Counted from the first letter of the stretch, positions 1 through 5,216 are shown. The stretch is DNA of 5,756 nt from CAYRML01 sp964425485 (GCA_964425485.1 CAYRML010000082.1:1-5756); one strand, 5' to 3'. The notes: generated from the letters alone by a model not told the origin. A program made the numbers and translations.

Positions 1-290
1 ATATCTATAAAAGAGCCCTGGATATTATATTCTCTGATGGTAAATAGTCGGGCAATATCGCCGGCGATTGGTATATCATACAGAGAGGAGGCGAAAACAG
101 GTGAAGTATTGACCCCGATTAGCAAAACACCAATTGCCAGTATAAGTGCAATAAAACAGTTTTTTATAATCAAAATAGCTTTTCTTTGCGGTTTAGTAGA
201 TCTGATCTTATCAATAATAATTTGATTCAGTTGATCGGGAATTTCTGTTTTATCGTATATCGCACCGGCAGATTTTAATTTATCTTCCAT
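1..290 (-). CDS. RsiV-type membrane anti-sigma factor, partial (C-terminus beyond window)
   Basis: The first 96 codons are visible on the minus strand and run off the left edge. Residues 1-38 are a charged cytoplasmic segment that would hold the sigma factor. Residues about 39-61 form one transmembrane helix (ILIIKNCFIALILAIGVLLI). The outside part begins NTSPVFASSLYDIPIAGDIARLF, followed by TIREY. The 'N-x-SP-x-FA...IP-x-x-G-x-IA+-F-x-REY' pattern just after a single helix is typical of RsiV-like anti-sigma factors, whose missing C-terminal part usually carries DUF3298/DUF4163-type domains. The start follows AAGGAGGT (305-298) with 8 nt spacing, inside the end of the sigma gene, and lies only 3 nt after the sigma stop codon, so the pair is co-transcribed and probably translationally coupled. 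It should keep the adjacent ECF sigma factor inactive at the membrane until an envelope signal triggers its proteolysis. The signal cannot be read here. Confidence 0.82.
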   Translation of the reverse strand, partial: MEDKLKSAGAIYDKTEIPDQLNQIIIDKIRSTKPQRKAILIIKNCFIALILAIGVLLIGVNTSPVFASSLYDIPIAGDIARLFTIREYNIQGSFID

Positions 291-293
291 AGA

Positions 294-827
294 CTATACC
301 TCCTTAATTTGATCTTTTAGCTTGCTCAAAGCTGAACGAATACGGGTTTTTACCGTATTGATATTTGTTTTTGTGATCTGTGCTATTTCCTCGTTTTTAA
401 ACCCCTCAAAATATTTAAGGATAATGATCGTTTTTAGTTTTGGCGGCAATTTATTAATAGCCATATACAGAGTAAGCTTGGTCGCAAGATCGGGGTTTGT
501 GGGATTATCCTCGAAATTATAATCTTCACAACTAATATATTTTGCGTTTTTCCTCAGGAAGCTGATGCTCTCATTGACTGCAATTCTATATACCCAGGTT
601 TTTATAAAGCTTGTATTTCTTAAAAAATTGGAGGATTTTAAAGCCTTTTCTGCGACTTGTTGGACAACATCAAGTGCATAATCTCGGTTTTTTACATAAC
701 TATATGCCAAACGATAGATCGATTGTTGATTATTAATCAGATAATCGCTGACCAAACAATACTTATCTTCTTTTTTTGAATCAAGCAAAACATTTGGTTT
801 AGGCTCATCTAAGTATTGCATAGACAA
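294..827 (-). CDS. ECF (sigma-70 family) RNA polymerase sigma factor, SigV-like
   Basis: An extracytoplasmic-function sigma factor of about 177 aa from the preferred TTG start (827); an ATG two codons on (821) gives 175 aa. Region 2 spans roughly residues 33-95, with YRLAYSYVKNRDYALDVVQQ (helix 2.1-2.2) and TWVYRIAVNESISFLRK (2.3-2.4, -10 recognition and melting). A short linker is followed by region 4, about residues 121-175: INKLPPKLKTIIILKYFEGF, then NEEIAQITKTNINTVKTRIR, the -35-binding helix-turn-helix. The frame is open up to an ATG at 911, but that start has no Shine-Dalgarno, and the extra 28 codons would cover an 11-bp repeat array and have no ECF character; AGGAGG at 840-835 sits 7 nt before the TTG. 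The anti-sigma gene follows immediately, making this a sigma/anti-sigma pair for envelope stress. Resemblance to the SigV/RsiV branch is by eye. Confidence 0.9.
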   Translation of the reverse strand: MSMQYLDEPKPNVLLDSKKEDKYCLVSDYLINNQQSIYRLAYSYVKNRDYALDVVQQVAEKALKSSNFLRNTSFIKTWVYRIAVNESISFLRKNAKYISCEDYNFEDNPTNPDLATKLTLYMAINKLPPKLKTIIILKYFEGFKNEEIAQITKTNINTVKTRIRSALSKLKDQIKEV

Positions 828-834
828 GGTTTTT

Positions 835-842
835 CCTCCTTT
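835..842 (-). promoter_or_regulatory. Ribosome binding site deciding the sigma factor start
   Basis: The minus strand reads AAAGGAGG followed by AAAAACC TTG TCT ATG. Spacing from the AGGAGG is 7 nt to the TTG (827) and 13 nt to the ATG (821), so the TTG is favoured. The far upstream ATG at 911 has no such site. The presence of a near-perfect site here argues that translation begins here. Confidence 0.75.
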
Positions 843-843
843 G

Positions 844-887
844 ATAAAATTTGAATAAAATCGGGATGGAATTAGGATAAAATCGGA
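844..887 (-). repeat. Four tandem 11-bp repeats in the sigma factor leader
   Basis: Plus-strand units start at 844, 855, 866 and 877: ATAAAATTTGA, ATAAAATCGGG, ATGGAATTAGG, ATAAAATCGGA. Three share an identical ATAAAAT core and the third is a 5/7 match. A 7-bp core plus 4-bp spacer with exactly one helical turn per unit is the layout of binding sites for PhoB/OmpR-family response regulators, but no regulator is encoded in the window, so that role is inference. The 11-bp period does not keep a reading frame, which supports reading this stretch as non-coding leader. Confidence 0.6.
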
Positions 888-922
888 ATTTTTAACAGCG
901 CTGTCTTCCATAATACTTAATA

Positions 923-949
923 GACTAAATGAAATGGTAAAAGGTTTTA
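923..949 (-). promoter_or_regulatory. Candidate ECF-type (autoregulatory) promoter of the sigma operon
   Basis: The minus strand carries TAAAAC (949-944), 17 nt, then AGTC (926-923). This resembles the TGAAAC...CGTC pattern of ECF promoters such as those of SigV/SigW/SigX, with one mismatch in each block. It is the only promoter-like pair seen between the dapB terminator and the sigma gene, and autoregulation is the rule for such operons. The -35 block overlaps the U-tract of the preceding terminator. Support is by pattern only. Confidence 0.35.
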
Positions 950-984
950 AAAAAAAAGAGCTATAGTAAAAACTATAGCTCTTT
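948..984 (-). terminator. Rho-independent terminator of dapB
   Basis: On the minus strand AAAGAGCTATAG (984-973) pairs perfectly with CTATAGCTCTTT (966-955) around a 6-nt loop TTTTTA, in which one further T-A pair can form. The stem is directly followed by a run of T (957-949). The T-run exists only in the minus direction, so it ends the dapB transcript and separates it from the sigma factor operon. It begins 31 nt after the dapB stop codon. Confidence 0.92.
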
Positions 985-1015
985 AAAAGAAATAGATGTC
1001 AGTAAAAGATATTTT

Positions 1016-1792
1016 TTAGATGGCTTTATCTGCGTTCAAAACATCAAGCATATTATATAAGCCTTGATGGTCTTTGATGAAAAATGCTGCCTGTATCGCG
1101 CCTTCGGCAAAAGCTTTGCGGGAGAATGATTCATGGATGATGCTGATACGTTCATTTTCCCCGACCATCAAAACCTCATGATAACCCACATAGCCGCCTG
1201 CGCGCACGGCGTTGATAGGAATCTCTTTTTTATATTGTTTCGGCAAAGCTTCGGATATGCTTCTGGCAATATTTATAGATGTGGTGGAAATAGGATCAGT
1301 CTTAAGGCTGTGATGGCGCTCTGTAACCTGATAATCGAAATGAGGTAATTTTTTTGCGGCATTGGCCACCAGATCCATCAATACATTTACGCCAAGTGTT
1401 ATGTTGGTAGCCAGAACCAAACCAAAAGAGCCATCTTGACTGATTTCTTTAACAATTTGCATCTCTTTATCATCATAGCCGGTGGTACAAGCCACCATTG
1501 ATACATGATATTGCTGACAAAAACGCATCATTTTCATGGAAGCTATATGATTAGAAAAATCTATGACTACATCTATTTTTTCTTCTTTGAAAATTTTGGG
1601 AGTATCATCAATACTTATGACCTTGCAACCGGTTTTAGGTCTGTTGAGAAAATCACCAAGATCTTTGTCAATTTTATTGGAACAGGGACGGCTGAAGATA
1701 GCGGATATAGTTATCTTATCAGAATACTTATCTAAAATGGTAGCAGCCACCTCTCTTCCTGCTCTGCCTAAACCGCATAATGCAATTTTCAT
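1016..1792 (-). CDS. dapB: 4-hydroxy-tetrahydrodipicolinate reductase (DapB-like)
   Basis: A 258-aa protein, usual DapB length. DapB reduces hydroxy-tetrahydrodipicolinate with NAD(P)H in the route to meso-diaminopimelate and lysine, in the cytosol. The N-terminal Rossmann fold opens with MKIALCGLGRAGREV (GxGxxG at 7-12); VVIDFS (75-80) and CTTGY (102-106) match the DapB nucleotide-site strands, and ATNITLGVN (128-136) matches the APNxxxGVN motif. The catalytic segment is ERHHSLKTDPISTTS (158-172): His160, His161, Lys164 and Asp166 are conserved, but the usual APSGT that binds substrate is PISTT, so the glycine is lost. RAGGYVGYHEV (198-208) matches the C-terminal RGGxxxGxH region. The start follows AAAGGAGGAGG with 5 nt spacing. 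The gene is monocistronic, preceded by a c-di-AMP riboswitch and attenuator and closed by a strong terminator. A DapB-fold enzyme with a shifted substrate is possible given the altered motif, but DapB is the best call. Confidence 0.85.
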   Translation of the reverse strand: MKIALCGLGRAGREVAATILDKYSDKITISAIFSRPCSNKIDKDLGDFLNRPKTGCKVISIDDTPKIFKEEKIDVVIDFSNHIASMKMMRFCQQYHVSMVACTTGYDDKEMQIVKEISQDGSFGLVLATNITLGVNVLMDLVANAAKKLPHFDYQVTERHHSLKTDPISTTSINIARSISEALPKQYKKEIPINAVRAGGYVGYHEVLMVGENERISIIHESFSRKAFAEGAIQAAFFIKDHQGLYNMLDVLNADKAI

Positions 1793-1826
1793 ATCATCCT
1801 CCTCCTTTTTAGAATCTCAATAAAAC

Positions 1827-1854
1827 AAAAAAGTACTACTGGAAAAGTAGCACT
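1827..1854 (-). terminator. Leader terminator (attenuator) of the dapB riboswitch
   Basis: On the minus strand AGTGCTACT (1854-1846) pairs with AGTAGTACT (1840-1832) through 9 bp including one G-U, with loop TTTCC, followed directly by T-rich TTTTTG. It lies between the riboswitch aptamer and the dapB ribosome binding site, facing the dapB direction, with no other minus-strand gene upstream, so it works as a conditional terminator. Its 5' arm (1855-1849, TAGTGCT) can instead pair over 7 bp with AGCGCTA (1920-1914), which includes the 3' strand of aptamer helix P1: a ready antiterminator. Confidence 0.85.
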
Positions 1855-1916
1855 AAAAAGATATGCATAGCTGAATCCAAATATAGGATATTATACCAAA
1901 GTATATACCTTCATAG

Positions 1917-2024
1917 CGCTTGCGAGATTAGCTGACGGATTAGGGATTGAAGGATTCCCTTCCGAATATAATCGGATACACCCCAAAAATAATGGTTCTC
2001 CCGCTACATAAAATGTATTCAGCG
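1917..2024 (-). promoter_or_regulatory. c-di-AMP riboswitch aptamer (ydaO-yuaA class)
   Basis: The minus strand follows the ydaO-yuaA leader pattern in order. It opens with CGCTGAAT (2024-2017), the 5' strand of P1 with its conserved flank. Next come the TACAT/ATGTA hairpin (2017-2005), GCGGGAGAACCA (2004-1993), GGGGTGTATCC (1984-1974), the CCGA/TCGG hairpin (1975-1962) and the AGGGA/TCCCT hairpin (1960-1942). CCGTCAGCTAA (1938-1928) is the hallmark conserved stretch, and TCTCGCAAGCG closes P1 (CGCT 2024-2021 with AGCG 1920-1917). This class binds cyclic di-AMP and usually turns genes off through a terminator; one lies 62 nt downstream. Small departures from the usual sequence are GTGTAT for GTGAAT and CTAATCTCG for CTAACCTCG. 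Known targets of the class are mostly potassium and osmolyte transport and cell-wall enzymes; here the gene is dapB-like. Confidence 0.93.
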
Positions 2025-2048
2025 AACAATTATTGCTGTTTGTTTATA

Positions 2049-2077
2049 ATGATAATATATTCACAAAATTTTGTCAA
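2049..2077 (-). promoter_or_regulatory. Sigma-A promoter of the riboswitch-dapB transcript
   Basis: The minus strand has a perfect -35 TTGACA (2077-2072), a 17-nt spacer, and -10 TATCAT (2054-2049, 5 of 6). Transcription would start near 2042, about 18 nt before the riboswitch P1 helix, and the leader would be about 250 nt long. It is placed back to back with the tRNA promoter, whose -35 is 53 bp away. Confidence 0.8.
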
Positions 2078-2129
2078 TTGGCAGCATTTTCATATTTGTT
2101 TTCGGCGGCAAAAAAAATAGATAATCCTG

Positions 2130-2158
2130 TTGACAAGGGCTTAGGGATTAGTTATAAT
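2130..2158 (+). promoter_or_regulatory. Consensus sigma-A promoter of the tRNA-Thr gene
   Basis: TTGACA (2130-2135), a 17-nt spacer and TATAAT (2153-2158): a full match to the consensus in both boxes with optimal spacing, as expected for a stable-RNA gene. Transcription would begin near 2165, leaving a 5' leader of about 33 nt to be removed by RNase P. Confidence 0.92.
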
Positions 2159-2197
2159 CAAGAAGTTGGTGCATTGCCATGCTTTTTTATACCTAAT

Positions 2198-2273
<76 letters not shown>

Positions 2274-2279
2274 ATTAAA

Positions 2280-2329
2280 CCCCTCGTAAAATGCTTTATA
2301 GCAGGCGTTTTGTGAGGGGGTTTTCTTTT
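2280..2329 (+). terminator. Rho-independent terminator after tRNA-Thr
   Basis: CCCCTCGTAAAATGC (2280-2294) pairs with GCGTTTTGTGAGGGG (2305-2319) over 15 bp including three G-U pairs, with a 10-nt loop, followed by TTTTCTTTT (2321-2329). It begins 6 nt after the tRNA CCA and closes this one-gene transcript. Confidence 0.92.
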
Positions 2330-2382
2330 GCTTAAAATTTCGATTTTCATTTTTTGACACCTTTTTTCAAAAAAAATCATTT

Positions 2383-2404
2383 CTTAATGGCTACTTAATG
2401 GCTA
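2383..2404 (+). repeat. Tandem 11-bp direct repeat in the tRNA-SDR intergenic region
   Basis: CTTAATGGCTA occurs twice head to tail (2383-2393 and 2394-2404), an exact duplication. It lies in the non-coding stretch 2330-2565, which is AT-rich, has no convincing reading frame or conserved RNA and otherwise looks featureless apart from the inverted repeat at 2525-2577. The function is unknown; it may be a slippage duplication. Confidence 0.6.
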
Positions 2405-2524
2405 TATGATATTTATTACTATGCAAAAATCATCATTAAAATTATTACAGCGGCACTATATACTGGATCTTGGGCAAAATTTTATCTGTTCTTTATTTCA
2501 ATAATGATATATAATGAAAAAAAG

Positions 2525-2577
2525 CTTGTTTATGAATGCAAGTTTTTTATCGATCGGAATTTTGCTTGATAAACAAG
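2525..2577. repeat. 9-bp inverted repeat and small hairpin upstream of the SDR promoter
   Basis: CTTGTTTAT (2525-2533) and ATAAACAAG (2569-2577) are exact inverted repeats separated by 35 bp; the right arm overlaps the candidate -35 box of the SDR gene, so it could be an operator. The left arm also takes part in an overlapping A-tract/T-tract hairpin, AAAAAA-G-CTTG (2518-2528) with CAAG-TTTTTT (2539-2548), with one bulged G, which could act as a weak terminator in either direction. Both readings are pattern based. Confidence 0.4.
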
Positions 2578-2596
2578 GGTATCGTAAGGGTATAAT
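2566..2596 (+). promoter_or_regulatory. Probable promoter of the SDR gene
   Basis: TATAAT (2591-2596) is a perfect -10 box. The best -35 is TTGATA (2566-2571, 5 of 6), with a long spacer of 19 nt. The start would be near 2603, giving a short leader of about 31 nt before the ATG at 2634. The long spacer suggests a weak or activator-dependent promoter. Confidence 0.55.
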
Positions 2597-2633
2597 ATTT
2601 TTAGAATGACTGTTTTCTAAATGAGGTAGCCTT

Positions 2634-3431
2634 ATGGATCTAAAAGATAGAAGAATTGTAATCACAGGCGCTTCTTCCGGTATTGGTTTGGCCTTACTGA
2701 AGCGATTAGTCAAAGCCGAAGCCAAAATTGTGGCAGTTTCCCGCCATCTGCAAGATATCAGGCAAGAGTTTGCAGATGAAAATGTCTATACCGTTGAATG
2801 CGATGTGTCCGATCCGCAGCAAATAGATAATATGCTGGATGAGGCCAAACGCATATTAGGCGGTATCGATATCTTTGTCTCTAATGCCGGCGTGGGTATT
2901 TATGGGAAAATCGGTCCGGCTGATTGGTCAAAAACTGAGAATATCTTTAAAACAAATGTATTTGCGCCAATGTATATTTTGCAAAAACTGACGGCAGATG
3001 GACCCAAAGAAGATTTGACCTTTATGCTTACCATTTCGGCCTTGGGCAAAATGGTGTTGCCGGGATTTGCTTTTTATAATTCCACCAAATTTGCTCTGGA
3101 TGGCTTTATACGCACCTATCGCATGGAAAAGCCCGCTAATGTTAAGATCATACCGGTATATCCATCGGCGGCTTATACGCCCTTTTTCCGCAAAGCAGGC
3201 GGGGATAATACGCCGATGCCTCTTTTAGACAGGCAATCAGCGGCTTCGGTGGCCTGGTGTATGGAACAAGGGTTGAGGATGGGCTTGCCCTTTGTTTATA
3301 CCTCAATAATTTTTACGGCCAGAAGCATAGCAGTCAGGGTGCTGCCTGTGGATTTAATACCGCAGGCTATCGAAAAGATGCGTTTCTCCGCCTGGCTGAA
3401 AAGGCATAAACAAGACCCCGACTTATCTTAA
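2634..3431 (+). CDS. Short-chain dehydrogenase/reductase (classical SDR family)
   Basis: A 265-aa cytosolic NAD(P)-dependent oxidoreductase of unknown substrate. All classical SDR landmarks are present in one Rossmann fold: cofactor motif TGASSGIG (11-18), Asp57-Val58 for the adenine ring, NAG (84-86), and the tetrad Asn108, Ser135, Tyr148 and Lys152 (YNSTK). Arg37 directly after strand beta-2 (AVSRH) suggests a preference for NADP(H). The usual PG after beta-6 is Pro177-Ser178, followed by AAYT. The C-terminal part has a hydrophobic stretch (about 219-242) that may form a substrate lid or touch the membrane, then a basic tail (LKRHKQ). The ATG follows GAGGT with 6 nt spacing. The gene stands alone, with its own promoter and a strong hairpin after the stop, so its neighbours give no hint of the reaction. 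The enzyme class is certain; the substrate is not assigned. Confidence 0.93.
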   Translation: MDLKDRRIVITGASSGIGLALLKRLVKAEAKIVAVSRHLQDIRQEFADENVYTVECDVSDPQQIDNMLDEAKRILGGIDIFVSNAGVGIYGKIGPADWSKTENIFKTNVFAPMYILQKLTADGPKEDLTFMLTISALGKMVLPGFAFYNSTKFALDGFIRTYRMEKPANVKIIPVYPSAAYTPFFRKAGGDNTPMPLLDRQSAASVAWCMEQGLRMGLPFVYTSIIFTARSIAVRVLPVDLIPQAIEKMRFSAWLKRHKQDPDLS

Positions 3432-3435
3432 AGAT

Positions 3436-3507
3436 AAATCAATCCTCAATATATGCTGTCAGCAAAATAATTTTGCGGTATATATTGAGGATTGATTTTA
3501 TATTTGT
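3436..3507 (+). terminator. Long hairpin terminator after the SDR gene
   Basis: AAATCAATCCTCAATATA (3436-3453) and TATATTGAGGATTGATTT (3481-3498) are perfect 18-bp inverted repeats. They can be extended inward by several pairs, or the interior can form its own hairpin, GCAAAA (3462-3467) with TTTTGC (3471-3476). T-rich DNA follows (TTTTATATTTGTT). It starts 4 nt after the SDR stop codon. The stem is AT-rich and longer than a usual terminator. It has A/T tracts on both sides, but there is no minus-strand gene downstream that would need it. Confidence 0.75.
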
Positions 3508-3513
3508 TATAAT
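3485..3513 (+). promoter_or_regulatory. Extended -10 promoter of the protease-trpS-scpA operon
   Basis: TTGAGG (3485-3490, 4 of 6), a 17-nt spacer and a perfect TATAAT (3508-3513), preceded by TG at the extended -10 position (TGTTATAAT). The -35 box lies inside the 3' arm of the SDR terminator hairpin. The start would be near 3520, 44 nt before the first ATG of the operon. Confidence 0.7.
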
Positions 3514-3563
3514 ATTAAAAATATAGACCTAACAAAATGCGGATCAAAGAAAGTTGAAAAGAT

Positions 3564-4190
3564 ATGTCGGTTTTTAGCATAGAGAATATATTATTTGTTA
3601 TACCTTCGGTCATTATAGCGCTGACCTTTCATGAAGCGGCGCATGCTTTTGTGGCCTATAAATTTGGCGATCCCACGGCAAAACTGCAAGGACGCCTGAC
3701 CTTAAATCCACTTAAGCATCTGGATATAATAGGTACACTGATGCTGATTTTTGCCCATTTTGGTTGGGCCAAACCCGTGCCCATCAATCCATATTATTTA
3801 CAGGGGAACAGACGTGGTAAATTAATTTTGATTGCCGTGGCGGGCGTGTTGTTCAACTTTATTATAGCCTTGATCAGCTGCCTTTTGCTTTCTTTAATGT
3901 ATCATAGCTATTTGCCATATAATGATGGTGTCCAGGCGTTTTTGCTGCAGCTGGCATTTATAAATTTGATATTGGTTGTCTTTAATATTTTGCCAATCCC
4001 GCCTTTGGATGGTTCTAAGGTTCTTTTGGAATTGCTGCCACCGCAATATGCTGAAAAGTTTAGTTTTCTCGATCGATTTGGCTTTATTATTTTGATAGTT
4101 TTGGCCATCAGTGGTTTGTTGGGCAGATTTATTTCGCCCATGATTTATGGATTGCTCAATTTCTGTTTTTCTATCGTGGGATTAGCCTGA
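3564..4190 (+). CDS. Site-2-protease-like M50 family membrane metalloprotease (YwhC type)
   Basis: A 208-aa integral membrane protein of about six hydrophobic segments and no PDZ domain, the short M50 form. The zinc motif HEAAH (23-27) sits in the first helix with catalytic Glu24. The third zinc ligand is Asp149 in NILPIPPLDG (141-150), the family's second signature. GWAKPVPINP (67-76) and AGVLFNF (93-99) are further typical M50 blocks. Such enzymes cut membrane-embedded substrates; the target of this subfamily is not established, and it should not be equated with RasP, which is longer and has a PDZ domain. The start has only a weak ribosome binding site (AAAGAAAG region), unlike its neighbours. 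It is the first gene of an operon; trpS starts 27 nt downstream. The M50-trpS-scpA order is common in Firmicutes. Confidence 0.9.
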   Translation: MSVFSIENILFVIPSVIIALTFHEAAHAFVAYKFGDPTAKLQGRLTLNPLKHLDIIGTLMLIFAHFGWAKPVPINPYYLQGNRRGKLILIAVAGVLFNFIIALISCLLLSLMYHSYLPYNDGVQAFLLQLAFINLILVVFNILPIPPLDGSKVLLELLPPQYAEKFSFLDRFGFIILIVLAISGLLGRFISPMIYGLLNFCFSIVGLA

Positions 4191-4217
4191 TAAGGATATT
4201 ATAAAAGGAGATGTATA

Positions 4218-5216
4218 GTGATGAAAAGTCAAGGGAAGTTAGTTGCTGTAAGCGGTATGAGGCCCACCGGTAAATTGCATTTGGGTCATTTAAGCGTGCT
4301 AGAAAACTGGACAAGGCTTCAGGATGAATATGAATGTTCGTATTTTATCGCTGACTGGCATGCTTTAACTACAACATTCGATAGCACGGAAAATATCCGC
4401 TCTAATACCAGAGAACTGGCCCTTGACTGGCTTTCCGTAGGTTTAGATCCTGAAAAATGCGTGCTTTTCCGCCAATCGGATGTCAAACAACATGCGGAAA
4501 TGCATATGCTTTTATCCATGATGACACCTGTATCCTGGTTGGAAAGGGTGCCTACCTACAAGTCTCAAATACAGCAATTCGGCGATGCTGGCAAGGATAT
4601 TTCAATGTATGGATTTTTAGGATATCCGGTTTTGATGACATCGGATGTCGTGCTTTATAATGCCACTTATGTACCTGTAGGAGAGGATCAGGTGCCGCAC
4701 TTGGAATTATCGCGTGAGATAGTAAGACGTTTTAATAACATGTATAATACGGATGTTTTAGTAGAGCCTTATCCTCTTTTGGCCAAAATAAAATTGCTGC
4801 CCGGTATCGATAATCGCAAAATGAGCAAAAGTTACAATAATGATATAGCCATCTCCGCACAGCCTGAAGAGGTTAAAGATAAGGTGAAACAGATGATCAC
4901 AGATCCCGCGCGCATCAAAAAGACCGATCTTGGACATCCCGATATTTGTACGGTATTCACTTATCATGGTTTTTATAATGAGCAGGAAACCGATACTATT
5001 TGTGCTGCCTGCAAAAAAGGGGAAATTGGCTGCGGAGAATGTAAAAATCGGCTGACAGAAAAAATGAATACCTGCCTGGCACCTATTTTAGCCAGAAGAG
5101 CGGAGTTTGAAAAAGATAAAAACTTGGTTGCAGATATTTTAGAAGCAGGCGCCTGTAAAGCCCGGGAAAAAGCCGAAGAAACCATGCAGGCGGTCAGGGA
5201 AGCGATAAAACTATGA
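4218..5216 (+). CDS. trpS: Tryptophanyl-tRNA synthetase, probable [4Fe-4S] type
   Basis: A class I aminoacyl-tRNA synthetase, 332 aa from the GTG at 4218, that charges tRNA-Trp with tryptophan using ATP. The Rossmann catalytic domain has the HIGH signature as HLGH (21-24) in SGMRPTGKLHLGHL and an intact KMSKS (201-205). GEDQVPHLELSREI (155-168) is the TrpRS/TyrRS-type active-site helix. The C-terminal anticodon-binding part carries Cys244, Cys262, Cys265, Cys272 and Cys275; Cys265-x6-Cys272-x2-Cys275 matches the end of the iron-sulfur motif of Thermotoga-type TrpRS, so a [4Fe-4S] cluster is likely. AAAGGAG (4204-4210) precedes both GTG (4218, 7 nt) and ATG (4221, 10 nt), so either start is possible. 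No T-box or trp leader is seen; the gene is second in the operon and overlaps scpA by ATGA. Confidence 0.95.
   Translation: MMKSQGKLVAVSGMRPTGKLHLGHLSVLENWTRLQDEYECSYFIADWHALTTTFDSTENIRSNTRELALDWLSVGLDPEKCVLFRQSDVKQHAEMHMLLSMMTPVSWLERVPTYKSQIQQFGDAGKDISMYGFLGYPVLMTSDVVLYNATYVPVGEDQVPHLELSREIVRRFNNMYNTDVLVEPYPLLAKIKLLPGIDNRKMSKSYNNDIAISAQPEEVKDKVKQMITDPARIKKTDLGHPDICTVFTYHGFYNEQETDTICAACKKGEIGCGECKNRLTEKMNTCLAPILARRAEFEKDKNLVADILEAGACKAREKAEETMQAVREAIKL

Noticed and set aside
37..225. Plus-strand open frame of 62 codons
   Set aside because: It is antisense to the anti-sigma factor gene, has no ribosome binding site and no recognisable protein.
1793..2042. Lysine riboswitch or T-box in the dapB leader
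   Set aside because: Both are expected for lysine genes, but no lysine aptamer core and no T-box sequence (TGGNACCGCG-like) is present; the whole conserved core fits the c-di-AMP class.
2171..2188. Tiny hairpin GCAT/ATGC followed by six T between the tRNA promoter and tRNA
   Set aside because: Only 4 bp of stem; too weak for a terminator and would block expression of the tRNA.
2498..2725. Minus-strand frame of 75 codons over the SDR start
   Set aside because: It is a shadow of the SDR gene and its promoter, without a ribosome binding site.
3564..4190. The M50 protease as the RasP-type enzyme that cuts the RsiV-like anti-sigma factor
   Set aside because: It is the short PDZ-less form in a separate operon on the other strand; proximity alone does not support this.
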